Part shown: piece after piece, positions 9,960 through 22,611 of the stretch
How the letters are laid out: every line of letters begins with the position of its first letter
How positions within the stretch are numbered: the first letter of the stretch is position 1
Assembly: GCF_027244095.1 (NCBI RefSeq)
Contig: NC_069657.1
Span: 310,013,674-310,077,673, forward strand
Direction: 5' to 3'
DNA from: Hemicordylus capensis
Taxonomy: Eukaryota; Chordata; Lepidosauria; Squamata; Cordylidae
Length of the DNA stretch: 64,000 nt
Program-made: the position numbers and the translations under genes
The notes under the pieces: model-generated
What the model was told of the DNA's origin: nothing
Seen by the model: only the letters and a program-made list of their open reading frames with translations
The model's database searches: none

Positions 9960-12295
9960 TTTAGTATGTTACGGGTGTCTGTAAGCTACTTTGGGTATTC
10001 CGTTTTTAAAATGGAAAGGTAAGGAAGAAAATTTATTATAAATAAATCTTATATAGTGGATGATGCTCTTGATCTCATTATCTCTTTTTACAAACGTATA
10101 TATGACCAGAATAGTTTGGTCTCCCCAATGCAGATGATAATTGCATAGTCTTTTCATTGAAAGCAACTGAACAACTTCATATCGCTGCCAAAGTGTGGAA
10201 GTGAGTAAATGTGAATGGATAGTGGGTATCATAAATTACTGTTTATAGCTAGACAAATAAATGACTGTCTCTTGAAAATGGACCTACTTGTATGGTTAAA
10301 GATGAAAGGGATGTTTATAGTAGCAATCTATGCCTTTAAAATAACCCTTTAAAATAGGCACATTGTAGTGCTTCAGCTGCAGTTCTACTCAACAGTCTTA
10401 AATCATTCCAGTTATTTAACACAGCATATTATTTATCAGTCCAAACAAGCAGAGTGTGGGGCTAACCATACACACCAAAATACTGAGACCAAAATATTCT
10501 TGGTGCTTTTATTTTGAAGCTGCAGTGAAGCCTAGCCACTGAGTTTGGAAGTGTTTTGTTTTTAGGCCCCCGCCCCCCGGGCCGCTGCCTAGCCATTTGC
10601 TGGAGACACCCATAGAGTAGCAGCAAAAGCAGCAGACCAAGTTCAATTCTCCACCTGCCCCTCAGAGATTGATTAGGGTTGCCCACAATAATGCCTCCTT
10701 CGGGCCTGGCTCTTTTACAGCACTTCTGTATCTTAATCATCCCTCTTCATTCATTCTTATCTGCTGCATTTTAATCATCGCACGCAGAGCAAACAGTTGG
10801 CATGTTTACCACTTACCCTGCAGTTCAAATGCATGGTTTGGCAGTAGCAGACCTGCTGAGAATGCCTGCCAGCACATGACAAAACTTTTCGTTACCCAGA
10901 CAGCCCTGGATTCACATTCGAAGAAACCTCACCTGCTACCTGAGAAAGCATCCGGAGTCTCCAGCCACCGGGGCACTAGTTCACTCCAGCAAGGCTGTCA
11001 TGCTGTAGCAGCTCTTCCTTTTCCCAGTAACTTTCTTGCTGTTAGCAAACCAGCATGCACTGCATGGACACATCACTTCCCCTTTGGGCTTCCCAGAACC
11101 CTCTGTTTTGTAGTTCAGTGTCAGCTACTGTGAAGGCACCCTTTCTCCCTCTTCGAAGATCATGTTAGCCTCTGAAACAGCCAGGTCCACGTAAAGGGTG
11201 GAGGTGCTGATTTTACCGACTGCTAGTTTTGCATGGAATACTGTTTAGTTAAGGGCAGCAGCGTCGGGATCAGCCTTTTGCTACAGCCCCAATCAACGAC
11301 GACGCCTCTCACCGCCCGCCCCCTCACCTGACCAAGGCCCCCCTCAACATTGCCTCCGCCAGCTCCCACAAATGCTGAAACCTCCATCCGGCAGCTCACT
11401 CGCGCAAAGCAGATGCCGCCTCCTCTCGCCCCCCCGCCATCACCCACCGCCGCCTCCTCTTGCCAGCCACTCACCCAAGCCTCCAAGCCGTCATTGTGAC
11501 AGAGCCATGACGCGTCGCCCGTCCACCATGCATGTGTGGGAAACTTTACATTCTTTGAAACTTTAAAGAAATGCTCACACACCCAGCACCAATTTCATAC
11601 TGGACAAGAGCCTGTGGAGGAATGGGGGAGCCTGGGGGAGGGCTTACCTGTGAAAGGTACCAATGCCTTTAAGCTGGGGACTCACTGGGTGCTTGGGCAC
11701 CACAGCATCGCCCACGCATGAGCAGGAGGAGGAGAGGAGCTGCCGAGGGTGCACGGCACACAGCCTGCAGCTGCAACCCAGCCAACCTGCCTCTCCAAGC
11801 TGCCTTGCACAGTGCCTCTGCTTCTCCTTCCTGATTCCCAGCAAAGTGCAGCCCCATCTAGGGGAGCGGTGGAGTGAAGGCTTGTTTTTAAACAGGGCAA
11901 CATGGTTTGCAAACAACTGCCCTGGCAAGGAAGTTTTGCTCTGTGGGACTTCCTCCTCCTCTTTCCCCCAAACAAATGCACAGCACAATACAAGGGAAAG
12001 CACTAGGACACACTTTCCTTTGCCCTTTTTAGCAGTCAGGGAGGGCGCTGATGCGTGCGTCCACCTACCAGCCAATGAGAGCTAGACGGGGCAATGACGG
12101 GGAAGGAGGAGCCGAGCCAAGGCAAAAGGGTGCAGATGGGGAAAGGAGGAAAGGAGGGAGGGAGGGATACGGCAAAGCAATGGAAAGATTCGGAATTAAG
12201 GAACTAGGCGCTGGGGAGTCATGTCACATGACTTACCTCTGGAAGTGGCGGGCCAGGAGACAACTGTCTCCCCTTGCCCAATTGTACTTACGCCC
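9960..12295. other. Gene-free stretch with a GC-rich patch
   Basis: No exon or recognised repeat to about 11,220. A GC- and CpG-richer patch runs from 11,260 to 12,290. It ends acttacgcccctg at 12,296, the complement of the CAGGGGCGTAA terminus of one hAT family in this window, so the patch may be the right part of a larger non-autonomous hAT. I could not find the partner end. Open frames in the patch look like composition artefacts. Confidence 0.35.
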
Positions 12296-12305
12296 CTGTC
12301 AGCAG

Positions 12306-13105
12306 AAGTGCCTTTTACCAGCTATGGCTGGTGCACCAACTGCGACTCTACTTGGAGAAGTCGGACCTGACCTCAGTCACTCATGCTTTGGTAACATCCA
12401 GATTGGACTACTGCAATGCATTCTATGTGAGGTTGCACTTGAAGATGGTTTGAAAGCTTCAGCTGGTTCAGAATGCTGCCACAAGGATGCTCATGGGTGC
12501 GAATAGCTTCATGAGTATTATACCCATCCTGCATTAGCTTCATTGGCTACCAGTCTAATTCTGGGCTAGATTCAAGGTGCTGGTATTGACCTTTAAAGCC
12601 CTACACAGCTTAGGGCCGGGATACCTGTCAGACCTCATTTGTCCATATGAACCTGCCAGAACCCTCCACTCATCTCAGGCCCTGCTCATGGCCCCACCAC
12701 TAACAGAGATCTGATAGGCGGGGACTAGAGACAGGGCCTTTTCGGTTGTGGCCCCTCGGCTTTGGAATGCCCTCCCTGAAGAGCTTCGCCATGCTTCCTC
12801 TCTCAGTGTTTTTAAGAAACAACTAAAAACACATCTTTTTAAAGAGGCTTTTTAATGTTTCACCTGATGTGTATATCTGGTAGGTTCTTTAGTCTTTATA
12901 ATTCTTAGTTTTTAACTTTAACATTTTAATTTGGAATTTTAAAAGCTAATTTGGATTGTGGTTTTAGCTTGGATTTTTAACTTGTTTAATTTGGTTAACT
13001 TGATTAGTCTGATTTTATATTGTAACTATTTTATAAATGTTGTGAGCCGCCCCGAGCAGTAATACACTGGAGGGGCAGGGTAAAAATGTTATAAATAAAT
13101 AAATA
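12306..13105 (+). mobile_element. L2-type LINE 3' part
   Basis: The forward strand carries a decayed ORF2 C-terminus: VTSRLDYCNAFY, LQLVQNAATRM, FKVLVLTFKALH, GPGYLSDL, and the terminal RLWNALPEELRHASSLSVFKKQLKTHLF. Then comes an AT-rich 3' UTR, gtgagccgccccgagcag and an (ATAA)n tail at 13,090-13,120. It has multiple in-frame stops. The same region of the family recurs at 26,450-27,060 and 31,735-32,020. Confidence 0.9.
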
Positions 13106-13109
13106 CATA

Positions 13110-14090
13110 AATAAACAAACATGCAGCTCTTACCAATTTTGTGTGATCTAGTGTAATTCTCTGGTATGTTTTAATTGTATCTATCTTGTGGCTTGTGGAA
13201 GTATATTGTTTTAAATTCAGTGTGAGTGCCACTCACTCATTTCACATACTGCTCCTGGCACCCATGTTATAGGTTGCCTACCCTTGCAATACAGCATGGC
13301 AATATTGGCTCAGTTCGAGGACGGGGGACTGGCTCCCCTTGTTTCCTTGCTCAAGAACTCCATGGCTGTGCATCATCACTGCTGCAACTATCATAATGGA
13401 AAGTATGACAGGAGTAGTCGCAGAAGCAATGACACAAAGCAACTGTTCTCACGTGCAGCCTAACTCAGCCTAAGGAAGCCCAGCGTGGGTTAGGCTAAAT
13501 GTGAGAATTGCTGGGATTGGGCCTGATACCAGCAGGGCAGGACTGCCTAGCCCAGCTTTTAGCCGGGGTTAAAGGCATAAACGCGTCCTTAACCCTGGCT
13601 CCAGGATTGTGTGTTCACTTGGGCTGCATTCAACACAAGCGGGCCCAGAACGCCCAGCTCCTGGGAGAGTCCCCCAATTTACCACACAGTGAGGGGTAGC
13701 CGGGATGGATATCCAGAGGCCAGGACACATGGTCTCAGCCTCCAGAGCTCTGTGCTGTGTGGTGCAGCGCAGATCATCTGGGAGCGGGGTCTGCTCTCCC
13801 AGCAATATTCGTTCACTTATCTGGGGGGAAGGTGAGTTGGCTCAGCCTTCCCATCCTCCCAGTCATGTGACTAGCCCCACAGTGTTGTTTGCACAGTCTC
13901 TCTCACTGACACTAGCAACACAGATGGGCTGGTGAGTGCTGTGAAAGCTTGGATGTATCGCTTATTATGTGGTATGTAAGCCACTAGGGAATAAGTCCCA
14001 TTGAATACAAAAGAAGTTACTTCCAAGAAAGTATGTGTGGTGTTGCACTGCTAATTGATTTTTTGTATTCATAATTCATAATTTTGTATT
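13110..14090. other. Gene-free stretch
   Basis: No recognised gene. A GC-richer patch at 13,440-13,620 holds cagcctaaggaagcccagc-like words also present near 2,165-2,190, which suggests a shared short repeat that I cannot name. Confidence 0.35.
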
Positions 14091-14096
14091 CATAAC

Positions 14097-14238
14097 TCAA
14101 GGTTGACTCAGCCTTCCATCCTTCCGAGGTCGGTAAAATGAGTACCCAGAATGTTGGGGGGTAATATGCTAAATCATTGTAAACCGCTTAGAGAGCTTCC
14201 AGCTATAGAGCAGTACATAAATGTAAGTGCTATTGCTA
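14097..14238 (+). mobile_element. tRNA-derived SINE, 3' part
   Basis: It matches the body and tail of the SINE at 6,692-6,925, from caaggttgactcagcc to cataaatgtaagtgctattgctat. The tRNA-like head is missing, so it is 5'-truncated. Confidence 0.8.
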
Positions 14239-14510
14239 TAATGTCTGTATATCAAATTAAAACACTATACTGCCTAGAATATACAATTTTTAAAAATTCT
14301 CTTCTGCTTCCTCTCTCACAAGTAAAACATTCTGGACTTTTTTTTTAAAAAAAAGCTCTTTGCATCACTTATGATTCAGATGTGGTAGTAGATCTTTGAA
14401 CAAATGCATGTATCATCTTCCTAGTCTAGTCCTACAACAAAACGATTCTCTTCATTTATTACAATGCCCTCTTTTTGTGTGTTTTCCTTAACATTTCTAT
14501 CCCTTATATA

Positions 14511-14802
14511 ATGAGGTCATTCACACAATCGGAACTGTGTTCTACCCAGGTAAGGGAGCTGTGTGTGCTCCCAAAATTTGGTTGTGTGGAAGCAGGGTAG
14601 GAGGAAAATCTGGGTAGAAGTAATTGTGCGGAAGCAAAGTAGGAGGAATACCTGGGTAGCTTTTCCTTTTACCTTGCTTCAGCACAATCACTTCTACTCA
14701 GATTTTCCTCTTTCCTTGCTTCCACACAACCAAAAATTGGGAGCACACGCAGCTCCCATACTTGGGTAGAACACAGTTTTTGATTGTGTGAATGACCTCA
14801 AT
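14511..14802. mobile_element. Foldback element with very long inverted arms
   Basis: The ends are tgaggtcattcacacaat and attgtgtgaatgacctca, and the arms extend inward for about 130 bp each (for example ggttgtgtggaagcagg against ccttgcttccacacaacc). There is no coding content. A flanking duplication is uncertain, so the superfamily is not assigned. Confidence 0.75.
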
Positions 14803-15148
14803 ATTTTATGCCTTTTACAGGTATTTGACTCAATCTAGTGATTTATTCTTTGTTTGGAAACTTTGATACACACTTGGAGATGCCTCACAACCTCCCAAAG
14901 GCAGTTTTCCCCAGGACAATTCACAAGTACATTTCAGGTGTACACCAGCAACCTCCATTCAAATGGTTGGTCTCATACATTGGATCATTCATGGGATCAC
15001 TCACACATCCAAAGGACACACAGAGCTCTGCATTAGCACCCTCTGCAGAGAACCTCACTGCAGGACGTTCTGATTTATACAGCCATGAGCTGGGCCTATA
15101 CTGTTGTGACTCCTAGGTTTTGGAAGGATCTGACAGTAGAAGTCATGG

Positions 15149-15345
15149 GAGCACAAGAAGCCTCCTTATTCTGAATCAGACCGTTGGTCCATCTAGGTCA
15201 TTGTCTCCACTGACTGGCAGAAACAGCTGGGATTTCAGACAAGGGCCTTTCCCAGTCCTACTTGGAGATGTCAGGAGTTGGACCTGAGACTTTTGCATGC
15301 AAAATATGTGAGCCACCACTGAGCTGTGGTCCCTCCCTTGGTCAG
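15149..15345 (-). mobile_element. SINE with tRNA(Ala)-like head
   Basis: On the reverse strand a tRNA-like head carries the A-box-like ccacagctcagtggtggctc, then tgcatgcaaaagtctcaggtcc. A body follows (tctccaagtaggactggg ... actggcag/gctgccagtc, atggaccaa.ggtctga). The body is shared with the 5S-headed copies at 18,170, 20,490 and 28,600. It is diverged and not a functional tRNA. Confidence 0.7.
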
Positions 15346-15349
15346 AAGG

Positions 15350-16270
15350 GGCTCTTCCTTTGGTCCACTCTTCATAAGAGCTTCAGAATCTTTTTATTTT
15401 GGCTCTTGTGTGGCTGATTTTGCATGGCCCATTGTTACATTGGGGTTTTGATCTTGTATTTCTTGCGTTGTTTTTTAACACAATACCTGGATATTTTAAC
15501 TATGTTTTAATCTGTGAACCTCTTCGAGCTTTTGGAGCAAGTGGCAGAGAAATGTTTTAAATAAAATTAAAACAAATTAATTAAAATGAAATAATGCTGA
15601 GTAGAGGTGTTGATATTTCTTCTCTGTGCATATATTACTAATGGTCCCATTTTCTGCATCAGGAACTGAGGTCAAGAGAGAGCAATTTGCTCAAGGCCAA
15701 CAAAAATGGGCCTTTTTTTCTCTAATTTTTTCTTGTTATTTTAAATTGTTACTTTTAGTGTTGGGGTGGGGGGGTCACATTGCTTTTATTCCTAAGGACA
15801 TCTGAACTTGCTTATTTCCAAATTTTGTTTCTATGTGGACATAAAATCCATTACCTGTGTTGAAGTTTGGTTTCAAGATGTTCATGTTTTATTTTTCCAG
15901 CAGTGCAACAAATAGATATTTGCGCATACTTAGGGACCTGTTCATAATGAAGCTATAAATCACCCAATCCACAAATGCCCTTCACATCAGAATCACAAAG
16001 AATTCACTTCAACAAGAAGTGGTAGGCCTGATTTACAGTACAGGTGAATGTAATATGTAACAAAATCTAACAAAAGCTGCCCGGCCCTCACTGACATATT
16101 TCTGCAGCAATCAGTGCTTTTGCAGGGAGCAGGGGATAAGTGCAAATTGTTTACTGATCTCCCTCCCCAAATGCCACCCTGTCCATCATGCTTGCAGGGC
16201 AATTACTCTGAAGACTCACTGTCCATCATGTCAACCTTTACTATCAATTTATTTATTTATATTATTATTA
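15350..16270. other. Gene-free stretch with a MIR-like remnant
   Basis: The segment 15,630-15,700 (cccattttctgcatcaggaactgagg ... caatttgctcaaggcc) resembles the core of ancient MIR elements. There is a poly-G/T-rich patch at 15,760. No exon-like frame. Confidence 0.35.
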
Positions 16271-16274
16271 TATT

Positions 16275-16540
16275 AATTATAGTCCCCTGCTAACTGAGCA
16301 AAGAGGCATCTTTTACTTATTCTCTTTACTTAGCAGGGGGAGAGCAACCGGACCTATTCATCCCCAGCACAGCATCCCTCCAATGTCTGGAGGTGTCTAT
16401 CTTATGTTTCTTTTTTAGATGGTGATCCCTTTGGGGAGGGGGAGCTATTTTGTTTGTTTGTTTGTTTGTTTATATCTATGTAAACCACTTTGGGAACTTT
16501 TGTTAAAAAGTGGTATATAAATATTTGTTGTATTTGTATT
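16275..16540 (+). mobile_element. SINE-like repeat, same family as 9,080-9,370
   Basis: It has the same landmarks in the same order: cccctgctaactgagcaaagaggcatc, a cagcaggggg-type block, ccctttggggagggggagc, gtaaaccactttggga and gtggtatataaatatttg. It is diverged, with a (GTTT)n patch at 16,452-16,475. Confidence 0.75.
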
Positions 16541-18165
16541 AAGAAGATTATGTATATACCACCTCTAGACTTCTAGCTCAGAGGGTGTGGGTTCCAAAGC
16601 TCTAGAACCTTTTTTCCAAAGAAAAAAGATCTCTGTGGATTTGGCCTGCAGTTTGACTCAGAGCTTTTAACACAATCATATTTATCTCCAAACATCACAC
16701 TACTGAATTTCATTCACGTATTTTGACGTACAAATACACAAGTCTTCTCATATGAGCATTATTAATACACCTGTATAAAAAACAGCTCATATGAAGTCGA
16801 AGGACATCATATTGCCATTTTCACCTACTGGGAGGTACTGCTTCATGGGAAGTGTCTTCTTTGCCCTGAGAGTTAAAGAAATCACTGGGTAGCCACTTAT
16901 TGCTATCTCTCTTTGACACATTTCATATGGAGATTTCTCTGCATGGATGCAGGCTCAGTCTTGTTAAAAACCAGCATGAGAAAAACTCTTGGAAATCAAT
17001 TAAATTACTATTTTTCTAAGGAGCAAAGTATAAATTGCCTGCTTGATTGCTTGTTCTGCCCTGTCCCAATGAGATCAACTTGAAGCGGTTTCCAGGGTCT
17101 TAAGAAAACAAGAGGCTATAATAAAAGCCTGCATATATAAATAACTTATTTGCCCCCTTGCTGTGCTTATAACAGAGATGCAAATTGACAACATATTCAA
17201 CTATTGGACCCAAATGGCTTACACTGCTTCCAAATAATTAAGTTATAAATGTAGCAAACTATGACACTCTGTCCAAACAGTGCATATTCATATGAACTGC
17301 TGTAACCCTCATGCACAGCTCTGTAAATCAGACATAGCAATGTGACTGTCACTTCACAAGCATTCTTGCAACATAGCTATTATTATTATATGCTGAGCTT
17401 TCATCTACTCCACAACATCAACCAACTTAGGTTGGGTTGTGTTTGTCAGTGTAAGGAAAGGCACTTCCAAACATCAGCTGCCACATTCTTACTTTATGAT
17501 TGATTGATTGATTCATTCATTCATTCATTCAATCAATCAATCAATACCCTGCTTCATTCATAAGCAGCCTGTACAAATACTTACAAATCTTACCTTAACC
17601 CCACCCCAAATAAATGGAATCCCCCTAAATATTCCAGAAGCATCTCCCAAGCAGCAGTTACCCCTTGGGAATGACTCAGGGCCAGACAAGACATGTGTCA
17701 ATTTGTTTTACTAAGAGGCAGCAGGCAGGTGATTCAATCAGGAGCACAACATATGGGGAGAGGAAAGATGGCTCTTCCACACTTCACCATTTTCCCACCC
17801 AAAATCTTCCCCTCTCAAAGATGCCATATGCCTCTAAAGCACTTATCTGTAGCAAACAGCCACTTCAGGGGCATCTAACAGCTTCAGAGGTGAATTTCTT
17901 CATGTCCTAGCTGTGAAGAAAGAGGTACAACCACCCAGGAGTCCTTGGTTCCTGACTGGTAAAGAGGGCTGGATTGCTTTCACTTTTGTAGCCAGGGCAA
18001 CTGACGGTTGCAATAGAATTCTTTCTGGAAGGGAGGGGAAAGCAACTCACTGCAGTTGTTTGAACTCCTAGTGGAGGGATGAGGCCAGGCCAATCTTCCC
18101 CTTGTTGGAGTTTTGCTATGGGTGGTGCAACATCCCAATGTCCTCTGGCCAGTAACCAGATTCAG
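16541..18165. other. Gene-free stretch
   Basis: AT-rich, with no recognised gene. A compound microsatellite at 17,500-17,545 changes from (GATT)n through (CATT)n to (CAAT)n, so its two flanks can pair. No other structure is recognised. Confidence 0.45.
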
Positions 18166-18169
18166 ATTG

Positions 18170-18480
18170 CCCATAGGAAACTGCCATATACTGAGTCAGA
18201 CCATTGGTCTATCTAGCTCAGTATTGTCTTCACAGACTGGCAGCGGCTTCACAGACTGGCAGCAAGGTTGCAGGCAGGAATCTCTCCCAGCCCTGTCTTG
18301 GAGAAACCAGGGAGGGAACTTGGAACCTTATGCTCTTCCCAGAGCGGCTTCATCCCCTGAGGGGAATATCTTGCAGTGCTCACACATCAAGTCTCCCATT
18401 CAGATGCAACCTGGGCAGACCCTGCTTAGCTATGGGGACAAGTCATGCTTGCTATCACAAGACCAGCTCTCCTCTCCATC
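18170..18480 (-). mobile_element. Composite 5S rRNA/tRNA-derived SINE
   Basis: On the reverse strand, tagctaagcagggtctgcccaggttgcatctgaatgggagac (18,388-18,430) matches the internal promoter half of 5S rRNA (GCTAAGCAGGGTC ... TGGATGGGAGAC). It is followed by a gggaagagcat tRNA-like piece and the shared body ending in the tatggcag block (18,180). It is a retroposed composite, not a working gene. Confidence 0.8.
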
Positions 18481-18644
18481 TCCATCATATAGCAGAAACC
18501 CAGCCCATATTAGCTTACATTGGGTTTGGGTTGTTTTTAAAGTCATTAAGAAGTCTGATGTTTACTAGTAACTTTCAAAACCAACCAAATGCCTTTAGCT
18601 AATGACCGGCTTTTATCCACATCTATAATTTTCTAGTGAATTTG

Positions 18645-18725
18645 ACCAATATTTATATACTGCTTTTCAACAAAAGTTCCCAAAGTGGTTTACATAGATA
18701 TAAATAAAGATGGCTTTCCAGTGAA
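18645..18725 (-). repeat. 3' tail fragment of the LINE/SINE family with aaccactttggga end
   Basis: The forward text tatatactgcttttcaacaaaagttcccaaagtggtttacatagatataaataaagatggc is the complement of the tail seen at 16,480-16,530. Fragment only. Confidence 0.6.
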
Positions 18726-18729
18726 GGCC

Positions 18730-20470
18730 CACTGTTCCCTTTGCAAATAGTCAAATAACACAGGGATTGCTTTGGCCACAACATGGCCATTTCACACAGC
18801 AGGCTGTGCACCTACCCCAAGCAGATCTACTAGTAAGCAAGCATGCCAACCTGCTGCTCATCCTGCTGTGTGTCTTGTCCTATATGTATGTCTGTATTAT
18901 GCTTTGCACTCTGTGTGTGTTTCAGGAATGTCAAAATCAGCACAGGAACAAAATAAAAATAAAACAAAAAGCTGACATGTGAAGGAATCCTGGGTTGTTA
19001 AACAATTGCTTCCCATGTTGTCTGAACCCAGGAGCTTTACAAAGCAGTTAAAACCACAGCTCCCAGGTTCAGACATGCAGAGCTGTGGTTTAATGAACCA
19101 GTATCTGTCATCACAGCTCCTTGCTGGTGGTGAGGAGGCAGGAGTGCATAGGCTTGGAGCACATTCATGCAGTATTCACAGTTCAATAAACCATGGCTCT
19201 TCATGGGCTGTTACAAATCCACATCATGTTTTTGCACTGGACTTTGCATCTTCATCTGTTAGTGATGGCAAGTGAGTGGGGGAAACAAAAAAGACCAGAG
19301 GACAACTACAAAACTCCCAACTGAGTGCAGTGCACAAATGAAAAAGCTGAAGGAAACAGACTATTTCAGCCAATATCATAATGCTTCTAAGCAGATCTTT
19401 TTCTAAAGGAATACATTTATGTGGTAGCAAGGGAAAAATAACTTCATGCAGAGTAATCTCACCATTGCTACGTAAACCACTTCAATATTTTTTGTTGAAA
19501 ATAAGTATATAAATATGAATATTGTGTCATCATTACATCTGTATTCCTTGCAAACTCTGTAACATTAGGCCTTCATTTATGAACACTTAAATAATGAACA
19601 TGCCTTGATATAAAATTAATGTTATCATTAAGACTTAGCAGTATGATCAGTTGTATTTACATACTCTAACACATCCTCCTCATCTTGATCTGGCTGTCTT
19701 CCCTTTCTTGATGCCTTTTGATTGATCTACACTGATATCACAATGGGTCTTGTCAGACAGGAGTGTCACAGTCTCTCTGGCAAAAGAAGAAGATGACTAA
19801 GCAGATTGTGGACTGAACATCTAGGAAGCTTTCAAAGAAAAGATGAGGAGGCATCTGCAAGGCAGCGTTAATTACCTTTGTATAGCAATTCTGAGAGTTC
19901 GAAGCATTTAACAAACATTAACTTGGTAAGTCTTGCACTTGCCACCATTCTGTAAAGTAGGTTGGTTATTATCCCCATTCTGCAGCTCTGTGTGGCTGAG
20001 GCTGAGAAACTGGCTTGCCTGAATCTATCTTGGGCATTTATGGCAGAAGTGGCTTCTGAACCAGGGCAGGGGCTTCTGGGTTCAGTCTTGCTCAGTCACA
20101 GTGCTTTGCATAACAGAATAATGGGATGGTAGGTTTAAAATCGATTATGCAACCAAGCTCTGCGATTTGGAGTTTACACAATCTTGAGTCCCACAGAAGG
20201 GAACATTACGTCCTGCTCTAGAGGCGACTAGCCTGCTTCTTTACAATTGCAAGTGGCAAAGGGAATCTGTTCTTTCTCTGAAAAACAAAATGAAAATCAT
20301 GCGCACATGCAACTGAACAATTCCACTTTGTCACAAGTTATGTAATCTTAGTTGTATTCATTGATTTACTGCAATGTGTTGCTCTGAAAGACTGGATATT
20401 TTGCAGTCTCTTACTGCCACCTTATGTGATTTCTTGTCACTGCATTCAGACCACAAGTTACGAGAGTGTG
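18730..20470. other. Gene-free stretch with an ancient MIR-like fragment
   Basis: About 19,950-20,020 reads ttattatccccattctgcag ... aaactggcttgcctgaa, which resembles a MIR core (ttattatccccattttacag ... aagtaacttgcccaag). A LINE tail fragment lies near 19,470-19,515. No exon is recognised. Confidence 0.4.
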
Positions 20471-20489
20471 CCGTTTTCTCAACTTTGGA

Positions 20490-20775
20490 ACATAGGAAGC
20501 TGCCATATACTGAGTCAGACCATAGGTCCATCTCGCAAAGTATTCTCTAAACAGACTGGCAGAGGCTTCTCCAAGGTTGCAGGCAGGAATCTCTCTCAGC
20601 CCTATCTTGGAGATGCCAGGGAGGGAACTCGGAACCTAGATGCTCTTCCCAGAGTGGCTCCATCCCTTAAGGGGAATATCTTTCAGTGCTCACATTTCTA
20701 GTCTCCCTTTCATATGCAACCAGGGTAGACGCTGCTTAGCTAAGGGGCCAAGTCATGCTTGTAACCAGGTGCAAC
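20490..20775 (-). mobile_element. Composite 5S rRNA/tRNA-derived SINE
   Basis: Second copy of the family at 18,170-18,480. The 5S-like segment is at 20,698-20,745 (tagctaagcagcgtctaccctgg ... gggagac on the reverse strand) and the body down to the gctgccatatactgagtcag block at 20,491-20,511. Retroposed and diverged. Confidence 0.8.
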
Positions 20776-20971
20776 AGGACAGCGCTCCTCTGCCTTTAAT
20801 AACTTCATATAAATTTTTCAGTAGTTGCATTCCCCGCCCTCCGCCCCTACACTACAGGACCACAACATGCACCTGTCTAGTTTTCCTCTTCTCCAGAATT
20901 ATCACAGTACAGGAGCTTTGCTCTAGTGCATGCAGTCACTCTGGTCACTTTCTAAAACAAGATTTGTTTAA

Positions 20972-21095
20972 GTCAGTCGTTCCTAATCTGTGATACTCCA
21001 GATGTTGCTGAACTACAATTTATTGTAGCTGGGGGTGGTGGGAGTTGTAGTTTAGCAATGTCTGGAGTGCCACAGGTTGGGAACCCCAGGTTCAA
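20972..21095. mobile_element. Old foldback MITE
   Basis: The imperfect halves gatactccagatgttgctgaactacaa and ttgtagtttagcaatgtctggagtgcc face each other. It resembles the foldback at 3,392-3,529 in style and in its ccagatgtt word, but it is more diverged and has no clear flanking duplication. Confidence 0.6.
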
Positions 21096-21122
21096 GGTAT
21101 GATAGCAGAAGATGCTTGTTAC

Positions 21123-21289
21123 CAGGGGCATAACTACCATTAGGCAGGGGGAGGCGGCTGCCTGGGGGGCCCCACGCCTCGAGGAGCCCCCAAGAGGCAA
21201 GTCACATGTGAAGTGAGTGTGTGTGTATCAGCGAGGGGCCCATTTTAAAATTTTGTCTATGGGCCCACTCCAGCCTCGTTACGCCCCTG
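21123..21289. mobile_element. Short hAT element, CAGGGGCATAACTA family
   Basis: The 167-bp element has ends CAGGGGCATAACTA and TCGTTACGCCCCTG and exact 8-bp flanks cttgttac (21,115-21,122 and 21,290-21,297). It has no coding content. Same terminal family as 24,023-24,414 and 29,014-29,166. Confidence 0.92.
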
Positions 21290-21727
21290 CTTGTTACCCA
21301 AGACTTGAATGCATTTCTTCTGCATTTTCTCTTAGGAATCTCTTTTCAGGCAGTGATCTTGGAGCAGATGTCACAAATGGACAGGCTCCAAAATAATGTA
21401 GAACATCTAGCAATAGTGGATTGACACTTACAGAGTATTATGTAAAAACTTAAAGATTGCATGTACACTGTGCCTTCAGCATATGCAATTTACATAAACT
21501 TTGCATGTATCACATTTTTAAAAAACCAAACCAATATATATTTGCAGTTAATGGCGGGCAGAATGACTAAGATTATTCAATATTACTACTTAAGAGTTTC
21601 ACTAAAAGCTTACTAATTTTCAATAGGACTACTTCTAGTAAATTTAGTCAGAATGTCAGCCACTGTTTCTTGCTCTGTTCCCTTGGGAAGAAGATACAAT
21701 ACATAATAAAATAATTTAAGCACATCC

Positions 21728-21900
21728 ATATCTGTCTGTCTATCTAATTTATATCCCACTCTTCCTTCAAGCAGTTCAGAGGGGTGTACAGGTTATATAA
21801 TCCTCACAACAACCATGTGAGATAGGGTAGGCTGAGAGATACTTTGACTGGCCCAGAGTCACCCAGTGGGTCTAAGGTCTGAAACCTAGCCTGCAATAAA
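21728..21900 (-). mobile_element. Sauria-type tRNA SINE, diverged
   Basis: The reverse strand reads gtgactctgggccagtca, ctctcagcctaccctatctcac, ggttgttgtgaggat and gaaggaagagtgggatataaatt. These are the body landmarks of the Sauria SINE, seen clearly at 36,916-37,150. The tail is (AGAC)n. Confidence 0.75.
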
Positions 21901-21904
21901 CATC

Positions 21905-22565
21905 ACAAATTCTTCTCTAAAATGTATACCTGTAGTAACCCTTTGCCTGCCAATAAATGTGTTTAGAAGAAGAATGGCCATAAGAAGTTATTCTGATATG
22001 AAATAAAGTAAAAATAAAATCCATCTCATGTTTAGTATCAGCTCTGGTGGTTCATACCACAATTAAAGCCAAAAGTACAACAGAGCTCAGCTTCATAATA
22101 TAACAAAGTCAAGTAGCCTTCTCAAATGTTAGTCTTATTTGTATTCACAGCATATTCCACAACTGCTATCTTGTTGTCATATCCAAGCAATCAAAAGTTA
22201 AGTCAATTTTTTCTTTAATGTGTTCACTTGAGGCATTCCCAAAAATCTTAACCCCAAAGCACAACACAGGCAAGATGACTAATGTTTATTTTGATTTTCT
22301 GGAAAATGCTATGATAATTTAATGCAGTGCAGTGATCACTCTAAATGACAATGCAATCAGACGAATTCTGCACATCACAAAAGCATTCTGTTTGTCTGAC
22401 TGTAGTGAACTATTGCTGCTTGAGTGCCTCACTGGAAGAACCAGGCTCAGGCATTTAAATCTACCCTCATCAGCAAATTTTGTCTTTTGTGTACTTTCCT
22501 TAAGGTATAAATACATGTTTCTAGGCCACAAGACAGCACAGTCAAAAGGAGGTATCAGGGAAAGA
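21905..22565. other. Gene-free stretch
   Basis: AT-rich, with no exon-like frame and no repeat that I can name before the SINE-like repeat at 22,570. Confidence 0.4.
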
Positions 22566-22569
22566 TTAC

Positions 22570-22578
22570 TTATTCTTT

Positions 22579-22611
<33 letters not shown>

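Noticed and set aside
11223-12506. Several frames of 100-150 residues on both strands
   Set aside because: GC-rich composition leaves overlapping frames on both strands. No known domain, splice context or codon pattern supports a gene.
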